A stretch of DNA of 64,000 nucleotides, from contig CASDVP010000003.1 in assembly GCA_949284445.1 (NCBI GenBank), positions 62,001 to 126,000 on the forward strand, given 5' to 3'. The notes under the pieces are model-generated. The model saw only the letters and a list, made by a program, of their open reading frames with translations. It ran no database searches and was not told the DNA's origin. The DNA comes from an uncultured Bacillota bacterium (GTDB lineage Bacteria; Bacillota_I; Bacilli_A; RFN20; CAG-288). Shown one piece after another: positions 9,230 to 20,400 of the stretch. How positions within the stretch are numbered: position 1 is the first letter of the stretch; every line of letters starts with the position of its first letter. The position numbers and the translations under genes were made by a program.

Positions 9230-12168
9230 TCTCTGTCGGTATAGATATAGGTTCTACAACTATAAAAGCGATCGTTTTAGACGATGATAAAGTCATTTAT
9301 AAATCATATGAACGTCATTTCTCACGAATCGCTGAAAAATTACAAGAAGTATTAAACGCTTTACAAGCCGGTCCATTAAAAGGTATGGAGAAAGTTCATT
9401 TAGCTTTTTCCGGATCAGCCGGTATGGGTATTGCAGAAAGCTGTCATTTCCCATTCTACCAAGAGGTTTATGCGACTCGTGAAGCCACTAAAAACACTTA
9501 TCCAAACACTGATTGCATCATCGAATTAGGTGGTGAAGATGCTAAGATTCTCTTCTTGACTGATGGCGTAGAAGTGAGAATGAACGGCACTTGCGCTGGC
9601 GGAACCGGTGCATTCATCGATCAGATGGCATCCCTATTGAATGTTAAAATCGAAGATATCGATGCCTTAGCCAAGAATCATGAACGCATCTATACTATCG
9701 CTTCCCGCTGTGGTGTCTTTGCAAAGAGTGATATTCAGCCTCTTTTAAACCAAGGCGCTAGAAAGGAAGATATCGCTGAATCCATTTTCTATGCTGTCGT
9801 CAATCAAACTATAGCTGGTTTAGCACAAGGAAGAGAGATCAGAGGCAATGTGATGTATTTAGGTGGTCCTTTATCCTTCATGTCTGAGCTTCGCAAAGCT
9901 TTTGATGATTCTTTAAGAGTGACTGGTGTCTTACCTGAAAACTCCCTTTATTTCGTCGCTATGGGTGCTAGTTATCTCGCTAAAAAAGATGATGAAGTAG
10001 TCATCTCTTCCATCATGGATAAAGTGAAGAATTATACTAATTCTGATAATTTTGCTTATTTACCACCTCTGTTTAAAGATGAAAAAGAATATGAAGATTT
10101 TAAAGAAAGACATGAGAAAGATCACGTTCCTACTTTACCTTTAGAAGAGTATGAAGGACCTTTATATCTCGGCGTTGATTCCGGTTCGACAACTTTAAAA
10201 ATCGTCTTGATCGATAAGGATGATAACATCCGTTATTCTGATTATGTCTCTAATCAAGGCGATCCGATAGCTTTATTAAAGCAGATGCTTGAAACTATTT
10301 ATTCAAAGATGAATGATAAAGCATATATAGCTGGTGCCACTTCTACAGGTTATGGCGAAGATTTAGCTAAAAATGCCTTTTCTTTCGATCATGGTATCGT
10401 CGAAACAATGGCCCACTTCGATGCCGCTAGACATTTCTTAAAAGATGTTGAATTCGTCATCGATATCGGCGGTCAAGATATCAAATGTTTCCGTATTCGT
10501 AATGGTGTCATCGATGATCTCTTCTTAAATGAAGCTTGTTCCTCAGGCTGCGGTTCATTCTTACAAACTTTTGCTTCTTCTTTAGGATATAGCATCGAAG
10601 ATTTCAGCAAATTAGCACTCTTTGCAAAAAGACCTGTCAATCTTGGATCACGATGCACAGTGTTCATGAACTCTTCAGTCAAGCAAGCCCAAAAAGATGG
10701 AGCTAGCGTCAATGATATCTCAGCTGGTTTAGCTGTTTCGGTCGTTAAGAACGCTTTATATAAAGTTATACGCTGCGGCTCAAAAGATGAATTAGGTAAA
10801 AAAGTTGTCGTCCAAGGCGGAACTTTCTTAAACGATGCAGTTCTAAGAGCTTTTGAACAAGAATTAGGAATCGATGTCATCAGAAGTAACATCGCTGGTT
10901 TGATGGGCGCTTATGGAGCAGCTTTAGATGCGAAGAGTTTACAGTTAGAGCATTCCAAAATCATCACTAAAGAACAGCTGAAAACCTTCCATCGAAAAGT
11001 GGTGTCTTCATTATGTCAAGGTTGTAACAATCATTGCCGCTTAACAATATCTATTTTCGATGATAATCGAGTCTTTATAGGCGGTAATAGATGCGAGAAA
11101 CCGGTGACTAAAAAAGCGACTGATCTCTCATTAGATCTTTATGACTTCAAATATCGTCTTTTGAGAAGTTATAACTATGAGAATTCTTCTAGGTCTTTTA
11201 AGCGTGGTAAAATCGGTCTTCCGATGGGATTAAACTTCTATGAATTGACTCCTTTCTGGACCTCCTTCTTTAACGCTTTAGGCTTCCAAGTCGTCCTCTC
11301 TGATCACTCGTCTAGCAAGATGTATCGTCTAGGTCAGATGACCATCCCATCTGATACTGTTTGTTACCCAGCTAAATTATTACACGGACATGTCATCAAC
11401 CTTTTAGATAAAGGCGTGAAGACTATTTTCTATCCCTGCATGTCATATAACATCGAAGAAAAACACACTGATAATCACTACAATTGTCCGGTTGTCGCTT
11501 ATTATTCAGAAGTTATTCAAGCTAATATGCGCGTGTTGAGAAATCCGGAAGTCAAATATTTAAAACCTTATGTAAATCTTTCTGAAAGAGTGCATTTCCC
11601 AGAAAAGATTTATGAATATATCGTCGAATACTATCCAGACATCTCATTCAGCGAAGTGAAAAAAGCTAGCAATATCGCCTATGATGAATATCATAAATAT
11701 TTAGATATCATAGAGCGCAAAGGCTTAGATATCATCGCTGAAAGCCGTAAAGAAAATAAAACGATCATCGTGCTTTCAGGAAGACCATATCATGTCGATC
11801 CTCTCATCAATCACGACATTCATAAATTGATCCTAGAATATAATTGTTCAGTGGTCAGCGAAGATATCATTGCTAAACTGGAAAACAAACCTGAACCGAG
11901 CCATGTATTAAATCAATGGACATATCATTCAAGACTATATAAAGCAGCTGAGTATGTCAAAGATCAAAAAGATATGGAGCTTTTACAGCTTGTCTCGTTC
12001 GGATGCGGTGTCGATGCTATCACCTCGGATGAAGTCAGAGATATCTTAGAGAGAAACAATAAGATCTACACACAGATCAAAATTGATGAAATCACCAATC
12101 TCGGTGCTGTTAAAATCCGTATCAGATCATTGTTAGAAGCTTTAAAGAGGAGAAAAGATCATGAGTGA
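9226..12168 (+). CDS. Two-domain 2-hydroxyacyl-CoA dehydratase activase (BadF/BcrA type) with DUF2229
   Basis: A 980-residue protein with two consecutive ASKHA ATPase domains (about 1-255 and 313-570), each opening with a GIDIGSTT/GVDSGSTT phosphate loop. The first has C123 (GTCAGGTGAF) and C162 (SRCGVF), matching the cysteine pair that holds the inter-subunit [4Fe-4S] cluster in HgdC activators; the second has C439/C443 and C478. A DUF2229-type region follows with a CxxCxxxC cluster (QGCNNHC) and further cysteines. In related Firmicutes the protein runs on to ~1400 residues; here the HgdB-like end is a separate gene. The family couples ATP hydrolysis to low-potential electron transfer, but the substrate of this long subclass is, to my knowledge, not established. 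Confidence 0.85.
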   Translation: MISVGIDIGSTTIKAIVLDDDKVIYKSYERHFSRIAEKLQEVLNALQAGPLKGMEKVHLAFSGSAGMGIAESCHFPFYQEVYATREATKNTYPNTDCIIELGGEDAKILFLTDGVEVRMNGTCAGGTGAFIDQMASLLNVKIEDIDALAKNHERIYTIASRCGVFAKSDIQPLLNQGARKEDIAESIFYAVVNQTIAGLAQGREIRGNVMYLGGPLSFMSELRKAFDDSLRVTGVLPENSLYFVAMGASYLAKKDDEVVISSIMDKVKNYTNSDNFAYLPPLFKDEKEYEDFKERHEKDHVPTLPLEEYEGPLYLGVDSGSTTLKIVLIDKDDNIRYSDYVSNQGDPIALLKQMLETIYSKMNDKAYIAGATSTGYGEDLAKNAFSFDHGIVETMAHFDAARHFLKDVEFVIDIGGQDIKCFRIRNGVIDDLFLNEACSSGCGSFLQTFASSLGYSIEDFSKLALFAKRPVNLGSRCTVFMNSSVKQAQKDGASVNDISAGLAVSVVKNALYKVIRCGSKDELGKKVVVQGGTFLNDAVLRAFEQELGIDVIRSNIAGLMGAYGAALDAKSLQLEHSKIITKEQLKTFHRKVVSSLCQGCNNHCRLTISIFDDNRVFIGGNRCEKPVTKKATDLSLDLYDFKYRLLRSYNYENSSRSFKRGKIGLPMGLNFYELTPFWTSFFNALGFQVVLSDHSSSKMYRLGQMTIPSDTVCYPAKLLHGHVINLLDKGVKTIFYPCMSYNIEEKHTDNHYNCPVVAYYSEVIQANMRVLRNPEVKYLKPYVNLSERVHFPEKIYEYIVEYYPDISFSEVKKASNIAYDEYHKYLDIIERKGLDIIAESRKENKTIIVLSGRPYHVDPLINHDIHKLILEYNCSVVSEDIIAKLENKPEPSHVLNQWTYHSRLYKAAEYVKDQKDMELLQLVSFGCGVDAITSDEVRDILERNNKIYTQIKIDEITNLGAVKIRIRSLLEALKRRKDHE

Positions 12169-13450
12169 AATCAAATTTAAATATGCTAAAAACGGTCGCC
12201 TTCTCTTCACCAAAGAGATGAAAAAAGAATATACCATCCTCTTTCCAATGATGGCGCCTATTCATTTCCGAATCTTACAAAGAGTGTTTAACTACTACGG
12301 CTATAAAGCTGAACTGCTCACTGATTCCACTCCTGATATCGCACAGACCGGTTTAAAATACATTCAAAACGATATGTGTTATCCAGCTATTTTAAGCTGC
12401 GGTCAACTCATTCATGCTCTTTTAAGCGGTAAATTTGATGTTCATAAAGTGGCTTTGATGATCACACAGACCGGTGGTGGATGCCGCGCGTCTAATTACA
12501 TCTCACTATTAAGAAAAGGCTTAAAAAGAGCTGGCTTAGAATTCGTGCCAGTCATCTCTTTAAACATCTCTGGCTTAGAAAAAAATCCTGGCTTGACTAT
12601 CACCTTGCCAATGATCAGAAAAGCTTTAGCGGCTGTCATTTATGGTGATATGCTCATGTGCTTAAAGAATCAAGCTGAGCCTTATGAAATCAATAAAGGT
12701 GACACGGAAAAGAAAGTGATAGAGTGGACTGATACACTATCAGATGAATTATTAAATTCAGGCGGTTATAAACTGAAAATCGTTAAAGAAAACTTAAACA
12801 AGATCGCTAAAGATTTTGATTCTATTCCCAGAGATAATAAAAAGCGTGTCAAAGTTGGTATCGTCGGTGAAATCTATGTCAAATATGCTGCGCTAGGAAA
12901 CAATAATCTCGAGCAGTTCTTGCGGGAACAAGACTGCGAAGTCAATCTTCCTGGCATGCTCAATTTCATCTTGTTCAAAATCGACAATCGTATCGATGAC
13001 TGCAAGTTATACGGCGGTCATAAACTCAAACAATTCGTCTGTCAAAAGTTATTTGATTATTGTACAAAGATTCAAGATCTCTTCTCTTTAGCTATCAAGA
13101 ACAACTCTTCATTCCAAGTCCCATCCAGCTATCAACATGTCAGAGAATTAGTCAAAGGTGTTAACGGTTATGGTAATAAGATGGGTGAAGGCTGGTTATT
13201 GACTGGTGAGATGCTAGAACTAGCTGAGTCCGGATATCCGAACATCGTCTGCACACAACCGTTCGGTTGTTTACCGAATCACATCTCCGGCAAAGGCATG
13301 ATCAGACGTGTGAGAGAAGTCTTCCCGCAAGCCAATATCGTCGCTGTTGACTATGATCCAGGTGCTCCGAAAGTCAACCAAGAGAATCGTATCAAACTGA
13401 TGTTATCAATCGGTAAAGAAAACCTAGAACTCAGTGATAAAAAAGACTAG
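12161..13450 (+). CDS. HgdB-like 2-hydroxyacyl-CoA dehydratase component (detached C-terminal part of activase)
   Basis: A 429-residue protein matching the C-terminal 2-hydroxyglutaryl-CoA dehydratase D-component region of long activase-related proteins. Conserved cysteines sit in CYPAILSCGQ, GGGCRASNY and CTQPFGCLPNH, presumably cluster or substrate ligands. It overlaps the activase gene by 8 bases in another frame and has its own Shine-Dalgarno site (GAGGAG at 12147-12152, 8 bases from ATG), so this is a real separate gene rather than a sequencing frameshift. It should act as a complex with the activase. No CoA-transferase, acyl-CoA dehydrogenase or etf genes are adjacent, so a fermentation role like that of HgdAB is not supported by context. 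Confidence 0.82.
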   Translation: MSEIKFKYAKNGRLLFTKEMKKEYTILFPMMAPIHFRILQRVFNYYGYKAELLTDSTPDIAQTGLKYIQNDMCYPAILSCGQLIHALLSGKFDVHKVALMITQTGGGCRASNYISLLRKGLKRAGLEFVPVISLNISGLEKNPGLTITLPMIRKALAAVIYGDMLMCLKNQAEPYEINKGDTEKKVIEWTDTLSDELLNSGGYKLKIVKENLNKIAKDFDSIPRDNKKRVKVGIVGEIYVKYAALGNNNLEQFLREQDCEVNLPGMLNFILFKIDNRIDDCKLYGGHKLKQFVCQKLFDYCTKIQDLFSLAIKNNSSFQVPSSYQHVRELVKGVNGYGNKMGEGWLLTGEMLELAESGYPNIVCTQPFGCLPNHISGKGMIRRVREVFPQANIVAVDYDPGAPKVNQENRIKLMLSIGKENLELSDKKD

Positions 13451-13468
13451 TTAATAAAATACATGTTA

Positions 13469-13518
13469 AAAATCATCTTTCATCAAGTAAAGAATAAACG
13501 CTTGAGGAAGATGATTTT
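13469..13518. terminator. Bidirectional terminator between converging genes
   Basis: Long hairpin: AAAATCATCTTTCATCAAG (13469-13487) pairs with the segment 13501-13518 over almost its whole length, with one small internal mismatch and a 13-base loop. The right arm reaches into the stop codon of the leftward gene at 13517. A/T-rich ends on both sides let it serve both the activase operon (+) and the LTA-synthase-like gene (-). Confidence 0.75.
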
Positions 13519-15499
13519 ATTTTATGTTCGTATCTTGGTTAAAAGATTTAAAATTATGTGTAGAGAAATAATCGCTGGTCAAAATCTTTTCTAAATAATT
13601 TTGTTTTTCTAAAGCTCTAGAAGCCGCATTTAAGAAGTCGACTTTTTGTTTAGCGTTTTCATCAAAAACATAATTGATCATACTACCATCAGTGCTATAG
13701 TACCAATCATTGAAGACTGCAGAAAGTTCTGAAGAATAAAACACCTGTTGCTTTTCCATCTCTTCTGAAAAGAGTGATGAACTCATGTAAAAATTCGGAT
13801 TATAGTCTATCCCTAACAGATCTAAAACTGTCGGGACGATATTATACGGTGATGTGAATTGTTCATATTCAGTAGTTCCATAATTCTGTTTAAATCTTTC
13901 GGTCAGTTTTTTGTTATAGAAAAATAAAGTAGTATCAAATGGGCAATAGACGATATTATCAACACCAGCTAATGTGAGGTTTAGACCAACACCATCTGCA
14001 CCTGGATAATAAATATCATGATCGCCATAAATCACAAACAAAGTGTCATCAAGTTTTCCGGCTTTTTCAAACTTATCAAATAAATCACCGAGAGCGTTAT
14101 CAAAATCCATCGAAGCTAACATAAAATTATCAATGCATTCTTCATTTTCAGTTCCAGCTAACGGATTGACATATGATCCATCTCTCTTCGCTTGGTCTAA
14201 ACGACTACCATATAAAGAACGTAAGAGCGGTTCATTGATAGGATCTTTATATGGACCATGCATAGTCAGTGAAGTATAGAAAGCGAAGAATGGCTCGTCT
14301 TGTTCTAAAACGATATCAGAAACAGTGTCTAGAGTTTCAGAATCTAGTGAATAATCACCTTGCCAGCCCCAAATCGGAGTATCAGCAGCATATAAGTCTT
14401 CATGGAAATAAGATCTGTCAAAGTTCAGTTTTGGCATCAGCACATGTCTTGAATAGATATCTCTATCATTCAAGCCGACTTTACCAACATCATGGAAATA
14501 CATCTTTGTGTATCTATCGCCCAGCATGTTCGGTAAAGAATAAGGCAGATAATAATCGTATTTATCAGCCTGAATACCCATGCTAGGAGCACTTCCAGTG
14601 ATACCTATGAATTCTGAAATATTAGTTTTATTCTTAGAATGATTATTGCTGCAGTAAAGACCGGTTTCTGTCAAAGAAGTGATGTTCGGTGTCAAAGTCG
14701 GATTGAGCATGAGAGAATCACCGGTTTCAACCATGATGACAAAAACATTCATATCTTTTAAAAGGCCAGTATAATTATTATCCACTGACTCAGTTTGAGT
14801 GAAATATTCGATCAGATCACTTTCATCAATGTTATTGGAACCATTCACTAAATAATTCAGTTCTTTTAAATAGTAAGTTAAAGTTCCATATTTCTTAAAA
14901 TTAGCACTTTTTTGCATAGTGATGACGACTCGATTATCACTCACAAAATTATCAGAGATAGAAAAGCTTCCGACCAAAACAACCACACTCGATAAAAATG
15001 AAAAATATCTTCTTTTAATTTCAAATTTAGAAGTTTCTTTTCTTAGAGGAGAGGTTTTAAACAAAGATTTAAAATCAGTTATTTTATAAAATCTATTGAA
15101 AAGAACTACAAAGACTACAAAGAAAGCATATGTCAAAATAACTATTGACAAAAAGCCGAAATCAAAAAATGAAGGATTAGCAGCGACTTGAACGCCTTGA
15201 TTGATCAGCCCTAGATTATAAAGAGAAAAGACATCTCCAAAGTTAGAATAAAAGATACCATTTGCAGCACAAAATAAAGCGATGGCAAACATGACTATCG
15301 AAAGATATATCTGATCGAAAAGTGTATTTCTCACTATAAAAATGACTGAAGCGATGATTAAAATCAAAAAACAATCTAAAAAAAAGTATTGCGCAAAAGG
15401 AAAATCAAACATTTTAGTGAATTGGATGATCTGAAATATGATGAAAAAAATAAAGAAAGCTAATATTTCGATACCTTTTTTTACATAAAGCTTTTTCAT
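13517..15499 (-). CDS. LTA-synthase-family sulfatase-fold phosphoglycerol transferase
   Basis: A 660-residue LtaS-like enzyme. Five N-terminal membrane helices (to about residue 185) are followed by an extracellular sulfatase-fold domain. Metal and catalytic positions can be traced: Glu in IMVETGDS, the nucleophile Thr in NKTNISEF, His in TMHGPY and Asp-His in YGDHD. LtaS enzymes move glycerol-phosphate from phosphatidylglycerol onto a growing lipoteichoic acid chain at the outer membrane face; paralogues act as primases or modify other polymers, so the exact polymer is uncertain. A TATAAT box (15533-15528) precedes the gene, but no good Shine-Dalgarno lies close to the ATG (the nearest AGGA is about 16 bases away). 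It is transcribed alone. Confidence 0.85.
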   Translation of the reverse strand: MKKLYVKKGIEILAFFIFFIIFQIIQFTKMFDFPFAQYFFLDCFLILIIASVIFIVRNTLFDQIYLSIVMFAIALFCAANGIFYSNFGDVFSLYNLGLINQGVQVAANPSFFDFGFLSIVILTYAFFVVFVVLFNRFYKITDFKSLFKTSPLRKETSKFEIKRRYFSFLSSVVVLVGSFSISDNFVSDNRVVITMQKSANFKKYGTLTYYLKELNYLVNGSNNIDESDLIEYFTQTESVDNNYTGLLKDMNVFVIMVETGDSLMLNPTLTPNITSLTETGLYCSNNHSKNKTNISEFIGITGSAPSMGIQADKYDYYLPYSLPNMLGDRYTKMYFHDVGKVGLNDRDIYSRHVLMPKLNFDRSYFHEDLYAADTPIWGWQGDYSLDSETLDTVSDIVLEQDEPFFAFYTSLTMHGPYKDPINEPLLRSLYGSRLDQAKRDGSYVNPLAGTENEECIDNFMLASMDFDNALGDLFDKFEKAGKLDDTLFVIYGDHDIYYPGADGVGLNLTLAGVDNIVYCPFDTTLFFYNKKLTERFKQNYGTTEYEQFTSPYNIVPTVLDLLGIDYNPNFYMSSSLFSEEMEKQQVFYSSELSAVFNDWYYSTDGSMINYVFDENAKQKVDFLNAASRALEKQNYLEKILTSDYFSTHNFKSFNQDTNIK

Positions 15500-15711
15500 T
15501 TGTGTTGATAAGTGTTCCTAGTAAATAATTATAATATCTAATATAAAAATATACAAAAAAATTCTTTACAATTAATTTAAAATCACTGAAAAGACACTTC
15601 TAAATAATTCTATCTATTTTTAAAAAGACTAGGAATTATCTATGATCTCATAAACAACTTTTTAAATATATAGCATAGTGTTTCTTATAACTATTCCGTT
15701 ATTACAATTAA

Positions 15712-15740
15712 AATAAAAGAGCTAGCTATATAGCTAGCTC
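15712..15740 (-). terminator. Terminator of the first GH3/lipoprotein operon
   Basis: A perfect 22-base palindrome at 15719-15740 (arm GAGCTAGCTAT) followed, on the minus strand, by TTTTATTTT. It lies 23 bases after the stop of the lipoprotein gene. The rest of the 264-base gap (15500-15763) holds the TATAAT box of the LTA-synthase-like gene and otherwise only A/T-rich sequence. Confidence 0.88.
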
Positions 15741-15763
15741 AATACTATCCAAATAAGAAACGA

Positions 15764-17458
15764 CTAAAATCCAATATTTTCTGGTAAAGTGAGATTATAG
15801 ATTCTCACAATCGCATTTGTTTGAGGAACAAATGCAATACGTTGACCATAAGTACCTGTTGAAGTGAATTTAAAATTGATGAAACCATCTTTGTAACTCA
15901 CCAATTTTGGTGTCGCTTTTTGAGTGAATTCAATAGCCTTATCATCAATTGTTAAAGAGAACTGAAGATTATTAGCATCCACACGGTTGACAGTTATTTT
16001 AACATCATATTTTGTTTCACCATCCAATTTCAATTCAACCGGTGCCTCGAATAAGACTTCAGAATTCTCAGCTCCATAGAAAGAATTTTTCACAGAAATC
16101 TTGTCTTCTTCAAAGGTTAAGTAAACACCGGCCGACCCGCTTTGACTATAAGCTGCTGGAAGATTAGCAGTTCCGAATAAAATCATATCAAAAGCTTTTT
16201 TGGATGACATATTCAAAGTCCATGAATATGATTTGTTATAAACTTCTTGATCATTGAGAGTTGAACCTTTATCGCCTAAATGAACATTTTTACTCTTACC
16301 TTTGACATAGAAGAAATCAAATCTAGCTGGATTCTTAAATTTTAGAGCGCTATTCATCTCAACTGGTTGCTCACCTTTGTCATCACCAGCAGCAAACTTT
16401 GTCCAATTGCTTGGCTCAAAGAAATCCTTGCCGTTAATCATGACTTCAGGTAAAGGTGCAGCATCGGGATCTTGAACTTCATCATCTGGTTCTTCGGGCT
16501 CTGGTTCTTCTGCGACAAGAGTTCCCTCTGGGAAAGAATAAGTGCCATCAGTTTTCATAATGTATTCTTCACCATTAAAGGTAAAAGAGAATTCTGATTT
16601 ATCTTCGCTAACATCATAACCGCTCTCTTCTACTAAAGCTGGAAGAGTAAAAGTATTACTCTTTGAATGTTCAGTGCAAGCAAGATTGATAGTCCCGGCT
16701 TCAGATACTGTTGGTAAATCGATAGTGACCACTGTATCATCTTCCCACCAGTTCGGTGTGAACCCAGTGATATTAGCAGAAGTTTTGATATTGATATAAT
16801 CAAGGTTACAGACGCCAGATAAAACACTCATGACTAATAAGTTATGTCCTTCTTTAATAGTTAGAGGAACTTCAACATTTTGAATACAAGTATATTTGTT
16901 GCCACCTTTCACTTGCTCTTCTGTGGCAGCTGGAACGACAACATTAGCATCAACAGGATTATCATTGATAGTGATATCATACATCGCTGAAAGATTTCTT
17001 TCAGTCCAAGCAGTTGCAGTTTCAGAATAAGCTGACGCGACTGCTACTTCTAATTTGCACTTATAAGCTTTATCAGAATCGAATTCAAAAATGTATTTAT
17101 TGTTAGTATTGGTGACATTTCTGATGATTGCTGAGTCAGAAAACGAAAGATCAAAGAAGAATGATTGAGCGATACATTTTCCACCTAAAGATAAATTGCT
17201 GGAAGTAGAAACACCATTGAATTGCGCAGCCTCAGCATCAAAGATATGATCTTTTAATTCGCCAGTATCTTCAGGCGTGTTATCAATGACAGGGGTTGAG
17301 CTATCTTCTGGATATTCATTGGTAGGAAGCATAGGTTTATTCGAATCATACGTTTTAGATGAATCAGAAGGTGAACAACTAGTGATAGCAAATGAAACAG
17401 GAAGTAAAAGCAAAGCAAGCAAGCCTTTAGACATAACATTCATATTTTTATTTCTCAT
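15764..17458 (-). CDS. Carbohydrate-binding-type surface lipoprotein
   Basis: A 564-residue lipoprotein: signal peptide with lipobox ITSC (Cys at residue 28), a Ser/Pro/Asp linker, then a CBM6/35-like beta domain ending in CNLDYINIKTSANITGF. Next is a small module with PTVSEAGT ... LPAL, a degenerate form of the PTxTEAGT...CxxC...PAL repeats of gut Firmicute surface proteins. An acidic Glu/Pro/Asp linker leads to a C-terminal concanavalin/LamG-like domain. It lies 14 bases behind the reversed GH3 gene and is surely co-transcribed. The lipoprotein at 45900 shares the first two domains, with the same NLDYI.I.TSA.ITGF signature. Likely role: holding glycan near the GH3 enzyme (inference). Confidence 0.8.
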   Translation of the reverse strand: MRNKNMNVMSKGLLALLLLPVSFAITSCSPSDSSKTYDSNKPMLPTNEYPEDSSTPVIDNTPEDTGELKDHIFDAEAAQFNGVSTSSNLSLGGKCIAQSFFFDLSFSDSAIIRNVTNTNNKYIFEFDSDKAYKCKLEVAVASAYSETATAWTERNLSAMYDITINDNPVDANVVVPAATEEQVKGGNKYTCIQNVEVPLTIKEGHNLLVMSVLSGVCNLDYINIKTSANITGFTPNWWEDDTVVTIDLPTVSEAGTINLACTEHSKSNTFTLPALVEESGYDVSEDKSEFSFTFNGEEYIMKTDGTYSFPEGTLVAEEPEPEEPDDEVQDPDAAPLPEVMINGKDFFEPSNWTKFAAGDDKGEQPVEMNSALKFKNPARFDFFYVKGKSKNVHLGDKGSTLNDQEVYNKSYSWTLNMSSKKAFDMILFGTANLPAAYSQSGSAGVYLTFEEDKISVKNSFYGAENSEVLFEAPVELKLDGETKYDVKITVNRVDANNLQFSLTIDDKAIEFTQKATPKLVSYKDGFINFKFTSTGTYGQRIAFVPQTNAIVRIYNLTLPENIGF

Positions 17459-17472
17459 TTTGCACTCTCCTA

Positions 17473-20400
17473 TCAGTTTTTCTTTTGCTTAAATCTCATC
17501 ACCAAACTGATCGTTAACATCGCACCACATCCGACAGTCGTAGTAGCAAAGAAGCCGATCAAACAATATAAGGCGATTTGCCAAGGCGGTGTCAAAGTTT
17601 CGACAATAGATTCACGAGTGATGCCGTTAAAGGTATGAGTATGAGCGACATTATAAATAATAATCTTGCTAGATTCTCTTAAACATTTAGCAAAATCAGG
17701 GTCATTTTCATAGCCGGAAAACCAGCTGGGGTTACCATTGCCATCAAAGGAGTTAGTGCCAGCGAAGACAGCATCAGGCTTAGACATATATTTGTTTTCA
17801 ACCCAGTCAGTGATATTGATGCCATCCCATCCCCATTCTTCTCTTAAGATGTTAGTCTGTAATTCTTTACACATACCAGACCATTGAGTACCACATCTAG
17901 TGAAAGAATTCATAGTTCCAGAAGCTTCGCCATCAGTGAAAATGATTTCGAAAGCTCTGAGATAGTTTTCTCTAGCAGCTTGTTCATTAGACCAAATGCC
18001 GCAATAATGACGATAAGTTTCCATATCGTTGAAGGCGAAATGTTTGATATAAGCGATGCTGCCTTTATTTTCAATACCTTTGACTTGAGCAGCACCGATG
18101 AGGCCAGATAAGACTGGGTCTTCTGAATAATATTCCCAGTTTCTGCCACCGAATGGTGAACGATGTAAGTTACCACCAGGTCCATAAATACCATTGTATC
18201 CGAGATATAACATGTCTTCGCTCATATGCTGACCGATATCTTCAACGATATCAGTGTTGAAAGTAGAAGCTAAAACAGGAGCGCTCGGATAGCAAGTATA
18301 ATACCAATCTTTGACGTCTTTATTAGGGATTTGCCAATTAGACTCACCTCTCTTAGTTATACCGACAGGTCCATTTTCTTGGCGTGAAGAAGGTAAAGCG
18401 ATGCTCTCAGCAGCATTCAATTGGTGATAAGCATTTGCGCAAAGCTGAGCTTGCTCAGTCCAAGACATCTGATCTAAAAGCTGATTCCATTTAGTTTCCC
18501 ATTCCTCAGACCATCCTTCAGAATATTCATTCAAGGGTGCATCGATGAAGTCAGCAGCGACAAGATCGCCATTATTCACATCTGGCTTTCCACTTGTGGA
18601 ACCGCTGGCAAATTTACTATATGTCGGCATATTATCAGGATCATTTTTTGGTGAAACATGAGTGACAGCCAAATCATCCTTCATACCATCAGTGAAATTT
18701 AAAGCGACAGGCTCGGGATAGGTTTCCTCCCAATTTTGCCTTGATAAATAAGTGATTTTATTATCTCCTTTATTCTCATACTTATTTATATCCATATTGT
18801 CTAGTTGATTATGAATTGCTTTGCCAGTTTGTCTTGAAGTTTTAAATGTTTCATTATCTTCAGATAATGTTAATCTAGTAGCAAAATCTTTACCCATTTC
18901 AACTTCTCTGGAACCAGCCATCACTGTTTCGGCAGTCGGAGTTTCGCCTTGAGCAGCTAAAACATTATTAGCCGCGATATGAGAATCAGTGGCTGCTGTG
19001 AGATAATAATCACCACCTTCTAATATATAGCGTCCTTCAGTCCCATCCTCATTCATATATGTGGAATCATAAGTCTTGAAATAATCTAAAGGTACAGAAA
19101 TTGTCAAATCTTCATGGGCATTAGGTTGTAATTCTTCAGTTTTATCAAAACCGACTAATTCAACACCTGCGACTTCGATATCATGTTCCTTATCATAATC
19201 AGTATAAGGTTTAGAAAGATATACTTGGACGACTTCTTTGCTAGGCACATCACCAGTATTAGTTACAGTCAAAGAAACCTCATAGCTCTGTTCATCTTCA
19301 GAAAGCTTTACATCATAATTGCTATAAGAAAAAGTAGAATAACTGAGACCATAGCCGAATGGGAATGCGACTTCTTGATCATAATTCCATCCGCTAGTCG
19401 AATTATAGGCGCCAGCATTTGATAAAGCACCTGTTCCAGAAGGATCACTTATACCATCCATATATCTGGTTTCAAAATATTTATATCCGATATAAATACC
19501 TTCTTGATAGACCATATAATGTCCTTGATAACGTTCGCTTTCAAGAGCACCATTGATATTTGAATAGGTGAATTTATCATCATTTAAAGTGGAAGGATGA
19601 GAAAAGAGATTATAAGCTAAGGTATCAGCTAAACGTCCTGATGGACTCTTATTACCGATCAAGATTTCAGCTAAAGCATTGACACCCGAAGTACCTGCTT
19701 CGCCCATATAGATAGCGGCATCAATATTATCGATATAAGGTTGTAAATCCTTCATCATGATAGGATTGCCAGTATTGAGGACTAAGACGACTTTCTTGAA
19801 ACGAGAATCATTAGTGACGTTTTGCAAGAGATCCTTTTCTTCTTGGGTGAGTGCTAAATATCCGCCATCTTCAGTAGCAATACCATCTTTGCTGGTGTGT
19901 AAATCACCATTTTCACCACCAGTTCTAGAGATGAAAATCAAAGCGGCATCGTTATATTCGCCAAATGAATTCTTCACTTCATCAGTATACTTTGACCAAG
20001 GGACTTCATTGACAGCGCCAGGTCCAGATTCACTATAGTTAGTCTTTCCACGTCCATAACCAGAACCACCGCCGATATGATAGAAGTTCCAAAGAGTATC
20101 ATTGACTTGGAAATATCTGTTCAATGCATCCTTTAAAGTGGTTCTAGCATTTTTACCTTCTTGATTGACAGTGTCGATATGACCAGATCCTGTTCCTGAT
20201 TCAACGATGTCTACAGAAGAGTGACTCAAGCAGCTCAATCTGTTGTCTTTTGCTAAAGGTAAAGCTGGTTTACCATCGACATCTTTGTTCCAAAGAAGTG
20301 TCATACCTTCACTAGCCGCTTCACGAATCATTCTCTTGTTTTCGTTGAAGAAGCCTTCACCGTTTGGATTAGCCCAATCGGACTCGTATCTCATACGCTC

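Noticed and set aside
10473-10892. 139-residue antisense frame inside the activase gene
   Set aside because: Shadow of a conserved coding frame; no ribosome site or family pattern.
12140-12180. Frameshift splitting the activase gene
   Set aside because: The second gene has its own Shine-Dalgarno site and ATG at normal spacing, and the overlap is only 8 bases.
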